DNA of 64,000 nt from Gnetum montanum (GCA_015680685.1 MNCI01017783.1:1-64000), one strand, 5' to 3'. Shown: positions 1 to 10,739, counted from the first letter of the stretch. Program-made: numbers and translations. The notes: generated from the letters alone by a model not told the origin.

Positions 1-2
1 CT

Positions 3-483
3 CCCTCTTGGAGTAGCATGGAGAAAGGGAAGGTGAAAGCAGGGGTAGCTTCGGGCGAGGACGTGTGGCAAGACCTAACAGAGGACGAGATCATGCAGCG
101 TTTGTGGGCTGGTTTGGACAAGCTTCCCTTTGCTGCGGAAGCCGGGCCGTCTTGAGTAAGTTTACGCATGGCTTAGCTAGAACATTTCTGACATAGTGTT
201 GCCTATTCTAATTTTTATGTTATTTGTGTTTCAGGTACCAGAAGAAGGTAGAGAACGTACGCCAGCTGAGGGGCTGGGAGAGGAAACAGGGGAAGCAGAG
301 GTGAAACACAACGGTGAGGAGTGTCTTCCTGCGGAGCCAGCATTAGAACGAGAGCCTCATGAAGAGGAAATCTTTCATGAAGGGATAATTCCCAGAAACG
401 ATGGCCCACTGGAGGACGAACTTTTGGGGCTGGATTTAGAGTTGAAGGATACCGGTGACAGTGGCAGTAGGGAGGATGCGTAA
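3..483 (+). CDS. Acidic two-part ORF antisense to TE-A, function unknown
   Basis: Not recognised. The first part (3-155, open at the left edge) reads an acidic peptide containing SGEDVWQDLTEDEIMQRLW and ends in TGA at 153-155. The second part (235-483) is about 82 codons, very rich in Glu and Asp (LEDELLGLDLELKDTGDSG), and ends TAA. Between them lies a GT-AG segment (156-234) with a good donor (GTAAGT at 156-161) and a T-rich acceptor ending TTTCAG. The TGA sits directly before the donor, so splicing there would not join the two parts without a sequence change. It runs opposite to TE-A gag-protease. Some Tat-lineage elements carry antisense ORFs near the 3' LTR (family knowledge), so this may be one. 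It could equally be a captured or host exon. Confidence 0.4.
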
Positions 484-1018
484 TTATGATTTACGCAAAA
501 TTTTTGTTAATGTTGAGTGTAGTGGTATGACGCAAATGACTGGAGAAACATGTTATAAAACCTGGTGGATGCGTTGGATATTCAATTACATATGTTTTTT
601 TTTTTGGAGTATGCATATAACTGTTGAAAAGTTCGACTAAGTAAAATGATAATGCGTAATTCCTAGTTTTAGGGCCACTGTGGGCCAGAAGCGTAAAGTA
701 AAGAAAGCGTAAATGGTATTTGTTGATAACTCCGGATAACTAGTTTAAGGCCGTTGCGGGCCACTGCGAACTTGGGTAAACTGGCTACTAGTTTAAGGCC
801 GTTGTGGGCCGCTGCGAATTTGCGTAACTGTAATCCTGGATAAATGCGTAAAGAAATGAACATAGCTAACATGAGTACGATAAAACAAGCAAGAAAATGC
901 CAAGCGTAAATACAGAAAGCGGATATAGCGTAAAAGTATATTGAAACAAACAAAAGAAGCTGCCAAACGGGGACTATTAACTTACACGTGAATAGTGCTA
1001 TACGCAGAAGACCATTGT
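484..1018. other. TE-A noncoding stretch with GCGTAA motifs and a 48-bp duplication
   Basis: No gene seen. The hexamer GCGTAA recurs many times, for example near 690, 705, 821, 846, 903 and 929. A block beginning CTAGTTTAAGGCCGTTG occurs at 740 and 788, a 48-bp step, and a weaker relative (TTTTAGGGCCACTG) lies near 667. This follows the protease stop in the minus direction, where RT would be expected in a complete element. A donor-like GTAAGT (minus, 985-980) lies 33 nt after the stop codon. Confidence 0.5.
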
Positions 1019-1960
1019 TCAGCCGTCGATACGCAATTGTTTTTTAATGGCCTTCACGTTGAGTGCTGCGTAAGGGCGAGGAGGTTTGGGGTTTGACTCC
1101 TCTACGCTGTCGTCCGGAAATGGCAGGTCTGCCCAGGCTAGACCATTGTCCGTGTTGTCATTTTGTTCAGGGGCTTGGAGATGGGAGTGATCATCAGTCG
1201 TTTCAATCTCCGAACCTCGTTCTTCTTCGATGTTGTTAACGGTCCTGAGGGTGACCTCGTCGCTGCGTATAACAACCTCCCTGCCGGCGTAGGGCAGGTG
1301 TATCTCTTGATGTATCGGTGTCAAGACCGCCCTCAGCTGGGCTAACCACGACCTCCCTAAGATTAAGTTGAAGCTGGGCATCTCCTCGACGACCAAGAAC
1401 GTGGCCTCCGTTGGGAATTGATTCCCCGCCACAAACTCAATACGCACCGTCCCCTTGACTTGAACCCATGCTCTGTTGAACGATTTCACGCAAGCTGTTG
1501 TCATGGGAGTAATCTGGTCGACCAATCCCAACCTATCCACGATGGAATAGGGGACGACGTTGGCAGCTGCACCATCATCCACATGCACCCTCTGGATCTG
1601 GTACTGGCCGACCCGAATGGTGATGAACATGGGCTCAGTCGTTACTTGACCTTTCTCCGAATCATCTTTGACAGACTCGTCCAGGAAGGTCAACGAGGTA
1701 GGCTTGGGTGGCTCAGCGTCAGAAGGAAACATGATAGCGTGTATTGCTTCCTCTTCCGCCGGCAGGCTGGCATCCACTGATATGGACGTCAACATGCGTA
1801 CCATAGCCTCACGATGTTCTCGAGAAGTCATCAGCAGGTCGTACAAGCTCAGCGTCATGTTCTTTTGCTTGAGCGCTTGTTTGACCTGTGTGAACGCATC
1901 GAGGAGGTCCTTCTCTCTGCAGGGTTTCTTGTCTCCCTTGTCCTCCTCCATTCGGCCCAA
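1019..1960 (-). CDS. TE-A aspartic protease (retropepsin-like)
   Basis: This cleaves the element's polyprotein. The 313-residue open stretch has a lysine-rich N-terminal third, then a retropepsin-like domain at about residues 110-235. The active-site region reads VHVDDGAAANVVPYSIV, corresponding to the plant Gypsy pattern D-x-G-[SA]-x-[VA]-N; here it is D-D-G-A. The flap-side hallmark FNLILGRSWL (family pattern hxhILGRxWL) is clear. The tail is acidic and proline-rich and ends LRIDG plus TGA. The upstream gag frame is the same frame, separated by single stops (for example TAA after KAPPK near 2417 and a TAG before PPSL). The real protein was therefore probably one gag-pro polyprotein, and the Met at 1960 is only the first in the last open stretch. 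No RT follows. Confidence 0.8.
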   Translation of the reverse strand: MGRMEEDKGDKKPCREKDLLDAFTQVKQALKQKNMTLSLYDLLMTSREHREAMVRMLTSISVDASLPAEEEAIHAIMFPSDAEPPKPTSLTFLDESVKDDSEKGQVTTEPMFITIRVGQYQIQRVHVDDGAAANVVPYSIVDRLGLVDQITPMTTACVKSFNRAWVQVKGTVRIEFVAGNQFPTEATFLVVEEMPSFNLILGRSWLAQLRAVLTPIHQEIHLPYAGREVVIRSDEVTLRTVNNIEEERGSEIETTDDHSHLQAPEQNDNTDNGLAWADLPFPDDSVEESNPKPPRPYAALNVKAIKKQLRIDG

Positions 1961-2416
1961 GAGATGGATCTCTCGAGGTGGAGCGTTGTCAGTGGGAGGG
2001 TTGTTCCTTTTTCTGCCAAGAGAAGGTGGCTACGTTTCTGTACCCTTAGCCTGTTTTTGAGGCATGGACATAAGTACAGAGGCCAGGGGCCTAGGCTTAG
2101 GGAAGCCAAGCGTAGGATGGCTTTTTGTTGTGTCAACTGCGATGTTCTCCTCCTTTCGCTTGGGAGGCGATGGCAAGTGGTCCTGACTAGAGGTCTGCCC
2201 CTGCGTGAGAGGGGCAGACCGTGGTTGTGGCACCCTAATAATAAAGGGCGCTCTCGGCATGGGCGCGGATGGACCCGCAGCCTGGATACTGTCGCGTGAC
2301 TGAGGGTGTACTTGGGAAGGTGCCCGGATGATAAAAGGTGGCCGTGAGGCCCCACTGGCTGCTGAAGAAGTAGTTGGCCCCCTTGGTGAGGTGGCAGGTA
2401 CGCGTAAAATGAAAGG

Positions 2417-4634
2417 TTATTTTGGCGGTGCCTTACGCTCACCGTCCGTACTCACTATATTAATTGTATAAGGATCGTGATTTGTGTTCAACGGATCCTT
2501 GTACACGTGCAGTGTTTGGTTTTCCGGACGCTTAGCATTACTGCTGTCTAGTTTTAGATGACCTTCGTCGATCATGCGTTGAATGTCGTCCTTCAACGCC
2601 CAGCAGTAATCCGTGTCGTGACCACACATCTGGTGGTAGTCACAGAAACGATCCACCCTGAAAGATCTCAGAACTGCTGGCTCATTAGGCAGGGCTAAAG
2701 AAGGGTCCTTCAGCAGCTCACAGTGACGTCTGTGACGCTTCAGGGCCTCCTCGGACACTTTCTTAGTTTGAATGTGTCCTGCCGCTAACAGTTGTTTCAG
2801 CAGTTCGGAATGTTTCACAGGTAAAGCCGCATATTTTGAACAATCCTTACGCTCAAAATTTGGCTTTGGCTGGGGGGCTTGCTCAGGGGCAGCTGCAGTT
2901 TGGCTGGTGCTGGCACCAGCCGTGGCCTCAGGGGGTGCTGTTGTGTGCGCCTTCTTGTTCTTGTTTTTCGTGTTTTCAGTCATCGCAACTACTGTCGTTG
3001 TCGTTGCCTTGCCTTTGTCCTTGGCTTTGTTGTGTGCGTTTTTGTAGGCGACATATGTCGGGTCTTTGCTGGCCTCCGCAGCATCTTGGGTGCTTCGGAC
3101 CTGTGCGAAGGCTTGACGTATATCGCCGAGGGAAAGATAATACAGCTTAGACTTAATAAAGTCGTTGACTGCTCCCTTGAATATAGCCAACAGATGGGAG
3201 TTCGCAATTGGGTCACGGATCTCATTCAAGGTGGCATTCCAACGCTGTATAAACTTTTGGACTGGCTCGAGCGGGTCTTGTTTCACCCCCATAAGCTGTT
3301 CCAACGTGACTTCCGGCTTCATGTTGTATTTGAATCGGGTCACAAATTGAGTCAGCAGCTCTTCCAAGGTTGAAATGGAAGAGCGTGGGAGGGCTCTATA
3401 CCAGTCTAAAGCCTTCCCCGTCAAAGACATTGCAAAGACTCGGATTAAAGTGTGCGGCCACTATTGTAACAACAAAGATTCAGACCGGAAGGTGGCTAGA
3501 TGGGTGTTGGGATCCCCCTCTCCATTATACTTGGTAAAATGGNTGTGTCTGTGCAGCAGGGACAGGAGGTTAGACTGGGAGGGCGGCCCTAGGAAACTGG
3601 AATGCTGGGTATGGTTGGCTAACCGCTGGTAGAGCAGGAATTCCTGCCGGCTGGGGGGCCTGCGAGGACCACCATCCCCCTGTTTGAGACGAAGGATTAA
3701 CTCCCGCCTGTTGGGTAGGATAACGATACGTATAGTGAGGAAACACCTGCGAAGATTGCACTGCAGGTGCGACCGAGGGCTGTGCACCGTACACCATAGG
3801 CGGGTGATGTTGCGTAGCTGGGTTGATCCATTGACCTGTTGCAGCATGTTGCATAAAGGTCTGTTGTGGTACGGTTACAGTATGTTGCTGAGTCAGTGGG
3901 GGCAGAAACCTTTGCGCTGAGCGAGCTGTCGTTACAGTGTGAGCCTGTACTTGAGGGACGAACTGGGGCGTGGTGGTCGCCGGGATCACCGCCGGAATGC
4001 TGATTACGTGGTGGGATGGACCCACCCCTGCGTCATGGCGCAGTTGTTGTGCTTGCAACCCAGACGGCTGCGCATGGGCCAGCGGAAAGCTAGGAAGTTG
4101 TGCCTGCGCGGTCGCGGCTAGGTCAAGAGAGGCTGCCTCTCCATCAAAAGGGAACAATGGATCTTCTCGCGTGTGGGGCATCAGAGTATGGAACGAATGT
4201 TCCGACAGGGCCGCGAATTCGTCCTCTGCCTCTTCCTCACGTTGGGGTTTCGCCACAGGTTGTGAAGTCTGGCCTCTGGCCATGACCAACTGTGCCATAA
4301 TTTCATGTTGGTGCTCGGTCAAGGGGATTATGTCATAGGCCGTTGGCTTAAAATCATAACCCCCTCGATAGAGCGCTTCAAAGTTTCGCTTTGCCTCCCG
4401 CTCAGCTCGGCTGAGAGACAGCCTCGCCTGGATCTTAACGCATATGAAATTGTATTCTTCAGGGGTTATGACCGTAAAGATAGGCTCTTTCCCCTGAAGC
4501 CTCAATGATCGGCGCAATGGTCCCTGGGGTCCCGTCGCACCAGGAGCTGGTCCTGTGGCCACCGTAGGATTCACCGGTGCAACACCTAGATCGGCAGCGA
4601 CCATGGCAGTTGTGTTTGAGTAAAAAGAATCCAT
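2417..4634 (-). pseudogene. TE-A gag, broken by an N-linked frameshift and stops
   Basis: This is the structural protein that builds the virus-like particle. ATG at 4634 opens a 354-codon stretch rich in Pro, Gln, Ala and His. The frame then shifts near the N at 3543, within the stretch leading to FTKYNGEGDPNTHLATF, the usual start of the Retrotrans_gag domain. After one TAG near 3461 (CAA-TAG-TGG), the core continues from 3430: LTGKALDWYRALPRSSIS, LEELLTQFVTRFKYNMK and VQKFIQRWNATLNEI. The C-terminal part has a C-H-H-C cluster (FCDYHQMCGHDTDYCWALK) typical of plant Tat/Ogre-type gag, in place of a standard CCHC knuckle. The N makes it impossible to tell a real frameshift from a sequencing error. 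Confidence 0.75.
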
Positions 4635-4745
4635 TGATCAATGAAGTCGAGAGTGATTGATAATCGGATCTAAAAGCAAATGGCTGGCAACAAACGCACA
4701 AAAAGCTTTCTACCCTGTAGGATTTCAAAGAAATCGTCCTTGCGA

Positions 4746-4758
4746 CCGATCTATACCA
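4746..4758 (-). other. Possible primer-binding site of TE-A
   Basis: On the minus strand the sequence TGGTATAGATCGG lies 112 nt upstream of the gag ATG. Its first six bases match the initiator-Met-type PBS of many plant LTR elements (TGGTATCAGAGC), and the rest does not. An unread base (N at 4762) is adjacent. The call is weak. Confidence 0.25.
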
Positions 4759-5293
4759 CGCNAGAATTACATGGAGAGAAAGCGATCTGTTTCGAAGAGT
4801 GGTAAAACGAGGGGAAAACGATGTAGTTGGATTGCAACGGCGATAATGCTAAACACGATAAAAATAGGTTGACATAAGAAGCTCGAAACTTCAAGATCTG
4901 CGCTTTGACTTACAAATGTATATTTCGTATGAGAAATTACACTGGGGAATCCCCGATTACAGGATGTGAAACAAGCACAGAACAACAAGCAAAACGGTCT
5001 AAACAGAAGTCTGATCTACCTTGTGGCTAAAGCTGAGATGCAAGGCAGGCCAAGCTTCGACGTCTACCGATCAATTGTTTCTGATTGATAGAGTCCTTTC
5101 ATTTGAAAGATTGCTCCTGTCACCGGTACTCAATTTGAACTGTACTCTGCTTCGACTGTAAGATGATGATGTCCACGATTGCCAAAGCGTTGTTCTCTGT
5201 ATCTCTGCTCCAAAGTGCTAAGTGCTCTGGTGCTCAGAAATATGCTATTTGCTTCTCTAATTTTGCCAACTCTTGTATCTTTGTCAACTGGGG

Positions 5294-5301
5294 TATTTAT
5301 A
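5294..5301 (-). promoter_or_regulatory. TATA box of TE-A LTR
   Basis: TATAAATA on the minus strand (context GGCCTATAAATACCCC), about 250 bp downstream of the 49-bp array. This has the same layout as in the other LTRs of this window. Confidence 0.6.
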
Positions 5302-5547
5302 GGCCGCGATGCTTCGTGGAAAAGGCGCAACCCTGATGATGTGAGTTCCAGATATTACGGGCCCTACTGGCATGATCTTTTAAGTCAGACTGTGACTACG
5401 CACAACACGCTTGTTTGCGTGTTGTGCGTGTAAAGAGTAGGCACATGCTGAGCGTACTTTAGGCTGCATTCAGGCTGTATTACGCTCATTCGCGTTGCGT
5501 TGTGTATGAGCATAATCTGAAGTAAAAGCCATAAGCTCAAAATTGCT

Positions 5548-5795
5548 TTACGCTCACTACGCGGCTATGCGTAACAAAGCGTGGATAGTGTGCAACTTAC
5601 GCTCGTTACGCAACCGTGCGTAATGAATGTGTAAATAATGCGTGGTTTACGCTCGCTACGCAGCTGCGCGTGATGAAGCGTAAACAATGTATAAGTTACG
5701 CTCACTACGTAGCTGCGCGTAATGAAGCGTAAACAATGTATAAGTTACGCTCACTACGCAGCTGCGCGTAATGAAGCGTATAAGCAATGTACAAC
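5548..5795. repeat. Five-copy ~49-bp tandem array in TE-A U3
   Basis: Units start at 5548, 5597, 5647, 5696 and 5745 (lengths 49, 50, 49, 49, 51). Each has TTACGCTC, then an ACGCAGCTGCGCG-like palindromic core, then a GCGTAA inverted partner. Units 3 to 5 are nearly identical. Decayed relatives continue to about 5960 (for example ATGCTCATTACGCTG near 5935). Position and symmetry suggest an enhancer-like array (inference). Confidence 0.85.
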
Positions 5796-6048
5796 TTGAT
5801 AACATACGCCATGGTACGCACCGCCGCGTAACGAGCGTAAAGACAAGTTATCCATGTACTGCAAGAAAAAGTGCCAACCTGTTGTGCTTCTCTGAACTTT
5901 TCCTACGACTGTCTTGAAGCTTATTATGCTCATTACGCTGTTGTGCGTAATAGAGCGTAAACCCATCCTTTGAACCAATCTGATGCACGTTTTTGCTGGA
6001 ATTGCGAATCTTTACCTGAGGCCGACTCGTAATTTTCACGGTGTTTCA

Positions 6049-9000
6049 ATTATGACCAACTTCTTATTTTTTAAAAGCACATATTTCATTTTGGTTGGTA
6101 ACATTTTTAGTTCAAGGGGCTCTTACTTAAATTTTTCTAAAATTACCAACTCTTCCCAATGAGTATCACCATTTGTATCATCAAAGAGTTGGTGATGAAC
6201 TTGCTCGAGTTCATCCATGCTTGTGATATATGCACATGTCAAGCTCTCAGTTGGTTCCATGCATAGTGTGCTACTTTCAAAATCAATGGTTAGCCATTGG
6301 GCATCCTCCTATTTTCTGGTTATTGCATATAAACACCTTTGAATTTCTACTTCTGGTACATACTACTTGCATGTAAAGATAGATGCTTGCTTGACTGCCC
6401 AAAGTTTCTACACACAATTGCACCTTGTATCACTATATGTAATGCATGGAACTCTCTTATTCTCAATCTTTCCAAATGCATTTTTTGTAGATATTTCCAA
6501 GTAAAGATCTCTGATGCCCATTCTTGCATTGACAATGCTCAACCATACCCTTCCCATGATGATTGGGAAGTCCCCTTTGCAGTTCTCCAATTTGATTACA
6601 AGGAAGTCAGCAAGATAAGACCACCCATAGATAGTCGTCACAATGTCTTCTACCAATCCCAATGGAACAATGATGAACTAGTCTACCAATTCTAATCTTA
6701 TGTTGCTCTTCTTGAGAGGAAATAGTTTCTAGGTAATGTACATCTTATGAGAAATTAGATTAACACTAGAACTTGAGTTAAGAAGAGCCTTGCATGATTT
6801 GTTCCCAGTAATTTCCAAATAAATTAGACTTCCAGAATCAGCTAACTTCTTGGGAAGGTTTCCTACATGGATCTAATCAAACATAGTATGAGTAAGCATT
6901 GCAGTATGGATCCTAAGCAAAGTTTGGTTTGAAGGGGACTCAAAGGTATTAGGTATAGGGGGAGATGCAGGAGCAGGATGGTCAACTGCAGTTATATGTG
7001 AGAGCTTAGGTGGACTACGAGGTCAAAAGAAAGGTCTTTTCTTTGATTGGGTATTCGACCCATCTAATTGATGATTCAATTATATATTAATAGCCCTAAT
7101 TGCATTACATTATTATGGTTGATCTGGTAGTTCACCCTGCATAGGAGGAGCAGGTGGTAGTTGTGCAACTAGAGGAGGAACTTGTGCAGGGACAAGAGGA
7201 GGATAAGGATAAGAGGTGATATCCCTTCTTTCATGTGAAGGATGAGTTTGGTAATAATACGAAGGGTTGTAGTAAGGCTGAAAATTAGAGATGTGACTAG
7301 AAAAGTCACATGGAGACATGGATTGCTAAACATAATAACCATATGGATCAGGCTGTTAGTAAGGGTATTGTTGCCTTGGTGGTGCTAGTGCCCATGATTT
7401 TGGTTGCTGCCACTATTGATACTCTTCATATGATTGTAGTTGAGCTCCACTTGGATAATATAATTATTGCTGGTGGAACTGCTTGAGATTACCTTAAGGA
7501 TAAGGTAACCTTCTAGATGTTTTCCTTTGTGTAAGTCATGGATGTAAGGCATACACCATAGAATCTTGTAGATGTGACACAATGGGGCAACATCCCTTAG
7601 GATGTTCATACTGATAGACGTCACACCCATGATCATCATCTAATTAACTATCCACAACCTCTTCCATTGTAGCAATCTTGCCCTTACCTTTGTGATAAGC
7701 ATGTTTAGCTTCCTTGCACCTTTTGCGCTGATGATCACTACCTTGTTCTTTGGACTCTTTAGCGATTTTGAGAACAACTTGGAATCTATTATTCATTGAG
7801 TCCCATAACTGATCAACCTTGGCTATAAGTTTAGATTGGAAGTATTGGAGTGGCAAGGGTTTCTTATTCACCCCCTCATCAAATATGGACTCATCCTCAC
7901 TATTGCAGAATCGAACCTCCCTCTTGCAAATGGAAGGATCATGATTGTACTCTTTTGCACTTTCTCTTTTTCTTAGTTTTCCCTCCTCTTTAGCTACCTA
8001 CTCTATTAATCTTTGTATCTATTGGGCACATAGTTCTAATAGTTACCCTTGGGCATAAACACCAAGAGTTTTCCTCATTTCAGATCAAATCCTATCTACA
8101 ATGCAGTGAAGTTGAACCAATTAAGAATAACCATGGCTAAGACATTTGTACATCAAGGCATAGTATTAGCCAATGGTGGCATCCAAGCATTCGTGTGTTC
8201 TTTATTTTCATCCTTGGACTTTCTCCCTTAAGTTGGACACTCTGGAGCACATTTGCTACTTATGATTGAACAACTCAAGCATGGTACTCCATCGTCTAAT
8301 AGATTCTAGTTCTAAGGATTGATACTAATTCTCTACTTCTTTGATGAGTGTCTTCGGGAACAACATCAATTTCTACCACTCATTCTCTATGTTTTGCAAG
8401 GCACATGAATCTTGAAAAGATTAAATATGATTTTTGAAATCAGAGTTATATTCCCCTTCAAACCAAGAAAACTATTCATGTCTAACCATTTGATCTAACT
8501 ATCTTTCACATGTCTTGTTGGGATTCTGACTGCCTCTGCAATGTTAAGCATACTTTGGGTAGCAAATAGAGGCTCATCGAGGCCTTGATCATGGTACCTA
8601 TAATGCCCTCTACTACCAATTCATTCATGGTGATGTGCCTCTATTAAAAATCTATGCCCTTGATCTTTCCTGTCTTGACGGTCCCCTCAATCATTTTGGT
8701 TTCGTCGATCTTTTCATTCATTGCAATCACCTCCATCATGATCTCACCTTTTGTGGTCATGGTTAGAGCTAGAAGAAGATTATGATGATGATGAAGAAGT
8801 GGAAGAGGAATGAGAACCAACATCATCATAGTGCCTACTACTACCTCTTTAGTGAACATGACCACAATCATGATCTTGCTTCTTGTCTGCATCCCTATCT
8901 TCACTTGCTTCCCTGAATCTTTCTTTTTCATTGGATCCCTTGCTACTAAAACTAGGATTGTGAATTGTAGAGTGTAAGTTTTCATTTTGACCTCCATCAC

Positions 9001-9446
9001 TGAATTCAAAGAAAGGAGTTTCATTGAATGGAAACCCCCCAAAAGAGGGATTCCCCACTAGCTTGTTGGTACAACATGAATGGAGAATCATTAAGTCATT
9101 TTCCCTTTGAAACTTCGTAGCACTGTTCTAACTATCGGTTCCACAAGCATTGTGGCTTAGTGGGATGATAATCCCTAGTGTCTTCTACAATGTACTCCCA
9201 ATGGCAGTCTTGAAGGCAACATCATGTAAGCATTTGGTAGAGCATTGTAGGAGTAGAACGATTAGGCGACAATAGAATGTTTCCCTCCATGTCACACCAC
9301 CACAACTGTTCATCCTAGTGTAGGATGAAGATGAAGTTCAGTACATACTCATCAAGATGAGTATATACAATTCGATACTATTAAGGCACTGGCTAATAAA
9401 CTTTATCAGACTTGGGTAGAGAATCACTCCTATGAGAAGAAGACAT
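6049..9446 (-). pseudogene. TE-B gag-protease, heavily decayed
   Basis: The start ATG at 9446 reads MSSSHRSDSLPKSDK, as in TE-H. Next comes the HLDEYVLNFIFILH module that TE-C, D, G and H share, then the Arg/His/Ser-rich linker and gag core pieces near 7640-7870 (VDQLWDSMNNRFQVVLKI). A zinc-knuckle relic (EHPKGCCPIVSHL) lies near 7570-7600 with its first cysteines partly lost. A Pro/Tyr/His-rich segment spans 7113-7319. The protease C-terminal half is at 6408-6662 (GLVEDIVTTIYGWSYLADF and DFPIIMGRVWLS). The leader towards RT runs to 6049. Frameshifts and stops prevent any product. Confidence 0.8.
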
Positions 9447-9586
9447 TTTTGGTTAGCGAAATAAAAATCATAGTGTGCTCTAAAAATTTTTTGTAGCAAT
9501 TGTGAAATAAGATATGACTTTAAGATTCATTCTAACAATTTAAATACTTTCACTAGGTCCTAGATAGTGCACAAAACAACCAAAAG

Positions 9587-9606
9587 GTCCCCAAAAATGA
9601 TGCCAA
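9587..9606 (-). other. Degenerate primer-binding site of TE-B
   Basis: On the minus strand directly after the LTR end TCATCA, the sequence reads TTGGCATCATTTTTGGGG. This is a decayed form of the TGGCGCCGTTGCCGGGGA site complementary to the plant tRNA-Asp 3' end. Confidence 0.6.
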
Positions 9607-10422
9607 TGATGAGCAGTGGGGTACCCCTACATCCAACCATATGAATCACTAAGGAATTACACACAATACAATTGAATTCCATGGACCTATAGTTATCTAG
9701 TGCACTAGCTCTTCTAGGAAGTGAAAGGGGCATTGAGACTGTTCATTGTCTTCCCAACTACACTTGTGAGGCTCAAGGGTATGGTTTAAGTGTAACTGAG
9801 GTATATGAATTTTTTTCATTTTATATTTTATGGATGAAATCACCTACAAAAAAAATAAAGAGTAGAGTGAATTAAAAGCTAATTTGTCTATTGCCTAGCT
9901 AGCCTAACACAAGTAACTACCCCACTTTCCTGAACACATCCTAAACACATATAGCTAGCAATGCTAGGCTACCAAACATTAATTGTTACTAGGTTACCAA
10001 GCACGATATGAATGTTGGAAGTGGTCATGCTCATGTTCATTAACTGCTAAAAATAAATTGCTTAATTCAAATGCATGAAAGTAAAGTGCACTAAAGAAAA
10101 TGTTAAGCTATTTTTAGTGCTACAAGGATTGTTAAAAGACTTTGTTTTATTCCCATCACACTGCTGCGCTTAGGTACATTAGTGCTCACACAAAGAACTG
10201 TACACACTTAGACTCCTTCTATGGGCACTCAAAAAAAATTCTAACTCTGAGGAAAATAAATGGTAAGAGCTTCACTACTCTAACTAAAAATGACCAAAAA
10301 CTAATATGAAAACTGGAGCCTAGGCATGGTATTTATAGACCTAGAGTGTATATCCTGACGTTGCATACACAACTTTGTAGTTGGACCCTGATGTTGCGGC
10401 AGACAATAAACATGTTTCATCA
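9607..10422 (-). repeat. TE-B 5' LTR
   Basis: On the minus strand it starts TGATGAAACATG at 10422 and ends CTCATCA at 9607. TATAAATA lies at 10337-10330 and the AATAAA poly(A) signal at 10151-10146. U3 lacks the GATATC array but has GCAACGTC/GCAACATC repeats just upstream of the TATA box. U5 carries the conserved stem-loop (9753-9800). Confidence 0.8.
9753..9800 (-). promoter_or_regulatory. U5 stem-loop, TE-B copy
   Basis: Minus-strand arms CTCAGTTACACTT and AAGTGTAGTTGGG pair over 13 bp, with three G-U wobbles. The loop starts AAACCATAC. The sequence of the stem differs from other copies but the pairing is kept. Confidence 0.65.
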
Positions 10423-10739
10423 ATAATGTTAGTAGTTTACAAATTATTAAAGATCATAGTTAGACATGACATTCTACAGATGTCACTATTAATAAGATGG
10501 GTTAACAACTATTATAATGAAAAAATTTTAATCTTCTTATTTACAATGGTCTTACTATATTTCCTTAATTTTCATCATTTACTTTCACAGGACCTCAAGA
10601 TACCTCTTGCATTGATTTGCTTTTATATTTTTATAAAGACATTAAATCTATTAAGAAGTTAAAGGTTGGAGGGATATGGTAGAATCTTACCATCATCATT
10701 TAGAGTTTTTATTGCAAATTAATTTTTTTCTTAGATAAC
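10423..10739. other. AT-rich stretch with no supported gene
   Basis: Flank of TE-B. An open stretch at 10381-10662 starts inside the LTR, has no recognisable domain and is explained by AT-rich chance. It may be the eroded N-terminal side of the LINE. Confidence 0.4.

Larger units (their letters stand above)
1..6048 (-). mobile_element. TE-A: Ty3/Gypsy retrotransposon, 5' part, inserted in TE-B
   Basis: Seen: reading leftwards from 6048 there is a probable LTR (TATA at 5301-5294), then a gag-like protein (4634-2417) and a retropepsin-like protein (1960-1019) in largely one frame. Only a few stops and one N interrupt it, so it is much less decayed than its neighbours. No RT, RNase H or integrase follows the protease inside the window; 1-1018 holds GCGTAA-rich noncoding DNA and an ORF on the other strand. 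The right edge at 6048 (ending CA) is set by where TE-B sequence resumes. The left LTR lies outside the window, so the target duplication cannot be tested. Inference: a Tat/Ogre-like element or a non-autonomous derivative that lost pol. Confidence 0.7.
4759..6048 (-). repeat. Probable 5' LTR of TE-A
   Basis: Read on the minus strand it starts TGAAACACCG at 6048. It carries the 49-bp array in its U3-like part, has TATAAATA at 5301-5294, and then an untranslated stretch towards gag. The outer edge is set by resumption of TE-B homology at 6049. The inner edge is uncertain because the primer site is weak and there is no second LTR in the window for comparison. Confidence 0.4.
6049..10422 (-). mobile_element. 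TE-B: old Ty3/Gypsy relic, interrupted by TE-A
   Basis: The right end is a minus-strand 5' LTR (9607-10422). Leftwards follow a degenerate primer site, gag from 9446, protease, and the leader to RT. Homology to TE-C stops at 6049, where TE-A begins. The remainder of TE-B (RT, integrase, 3' LTR) should lie beyond the left edge. Many stops and small indels show great age. Confidence 0.8.

Noticed and set aside
1019-3432. Long plus-strand open stretches overlapping TE-A gag-protease (for example 1814-2299 and 2879-3373)
   Set aside because: They are mirror frames of the minus-strand polyprotein, with arginine/cysteine-rich random composition and no domain.
10381-10662. 93-codon hydrophobic ORF
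   Set aside because: Starts inside the TE-B LTR in AT-rich DNA; hydrophobic content follows from T-rich codons.
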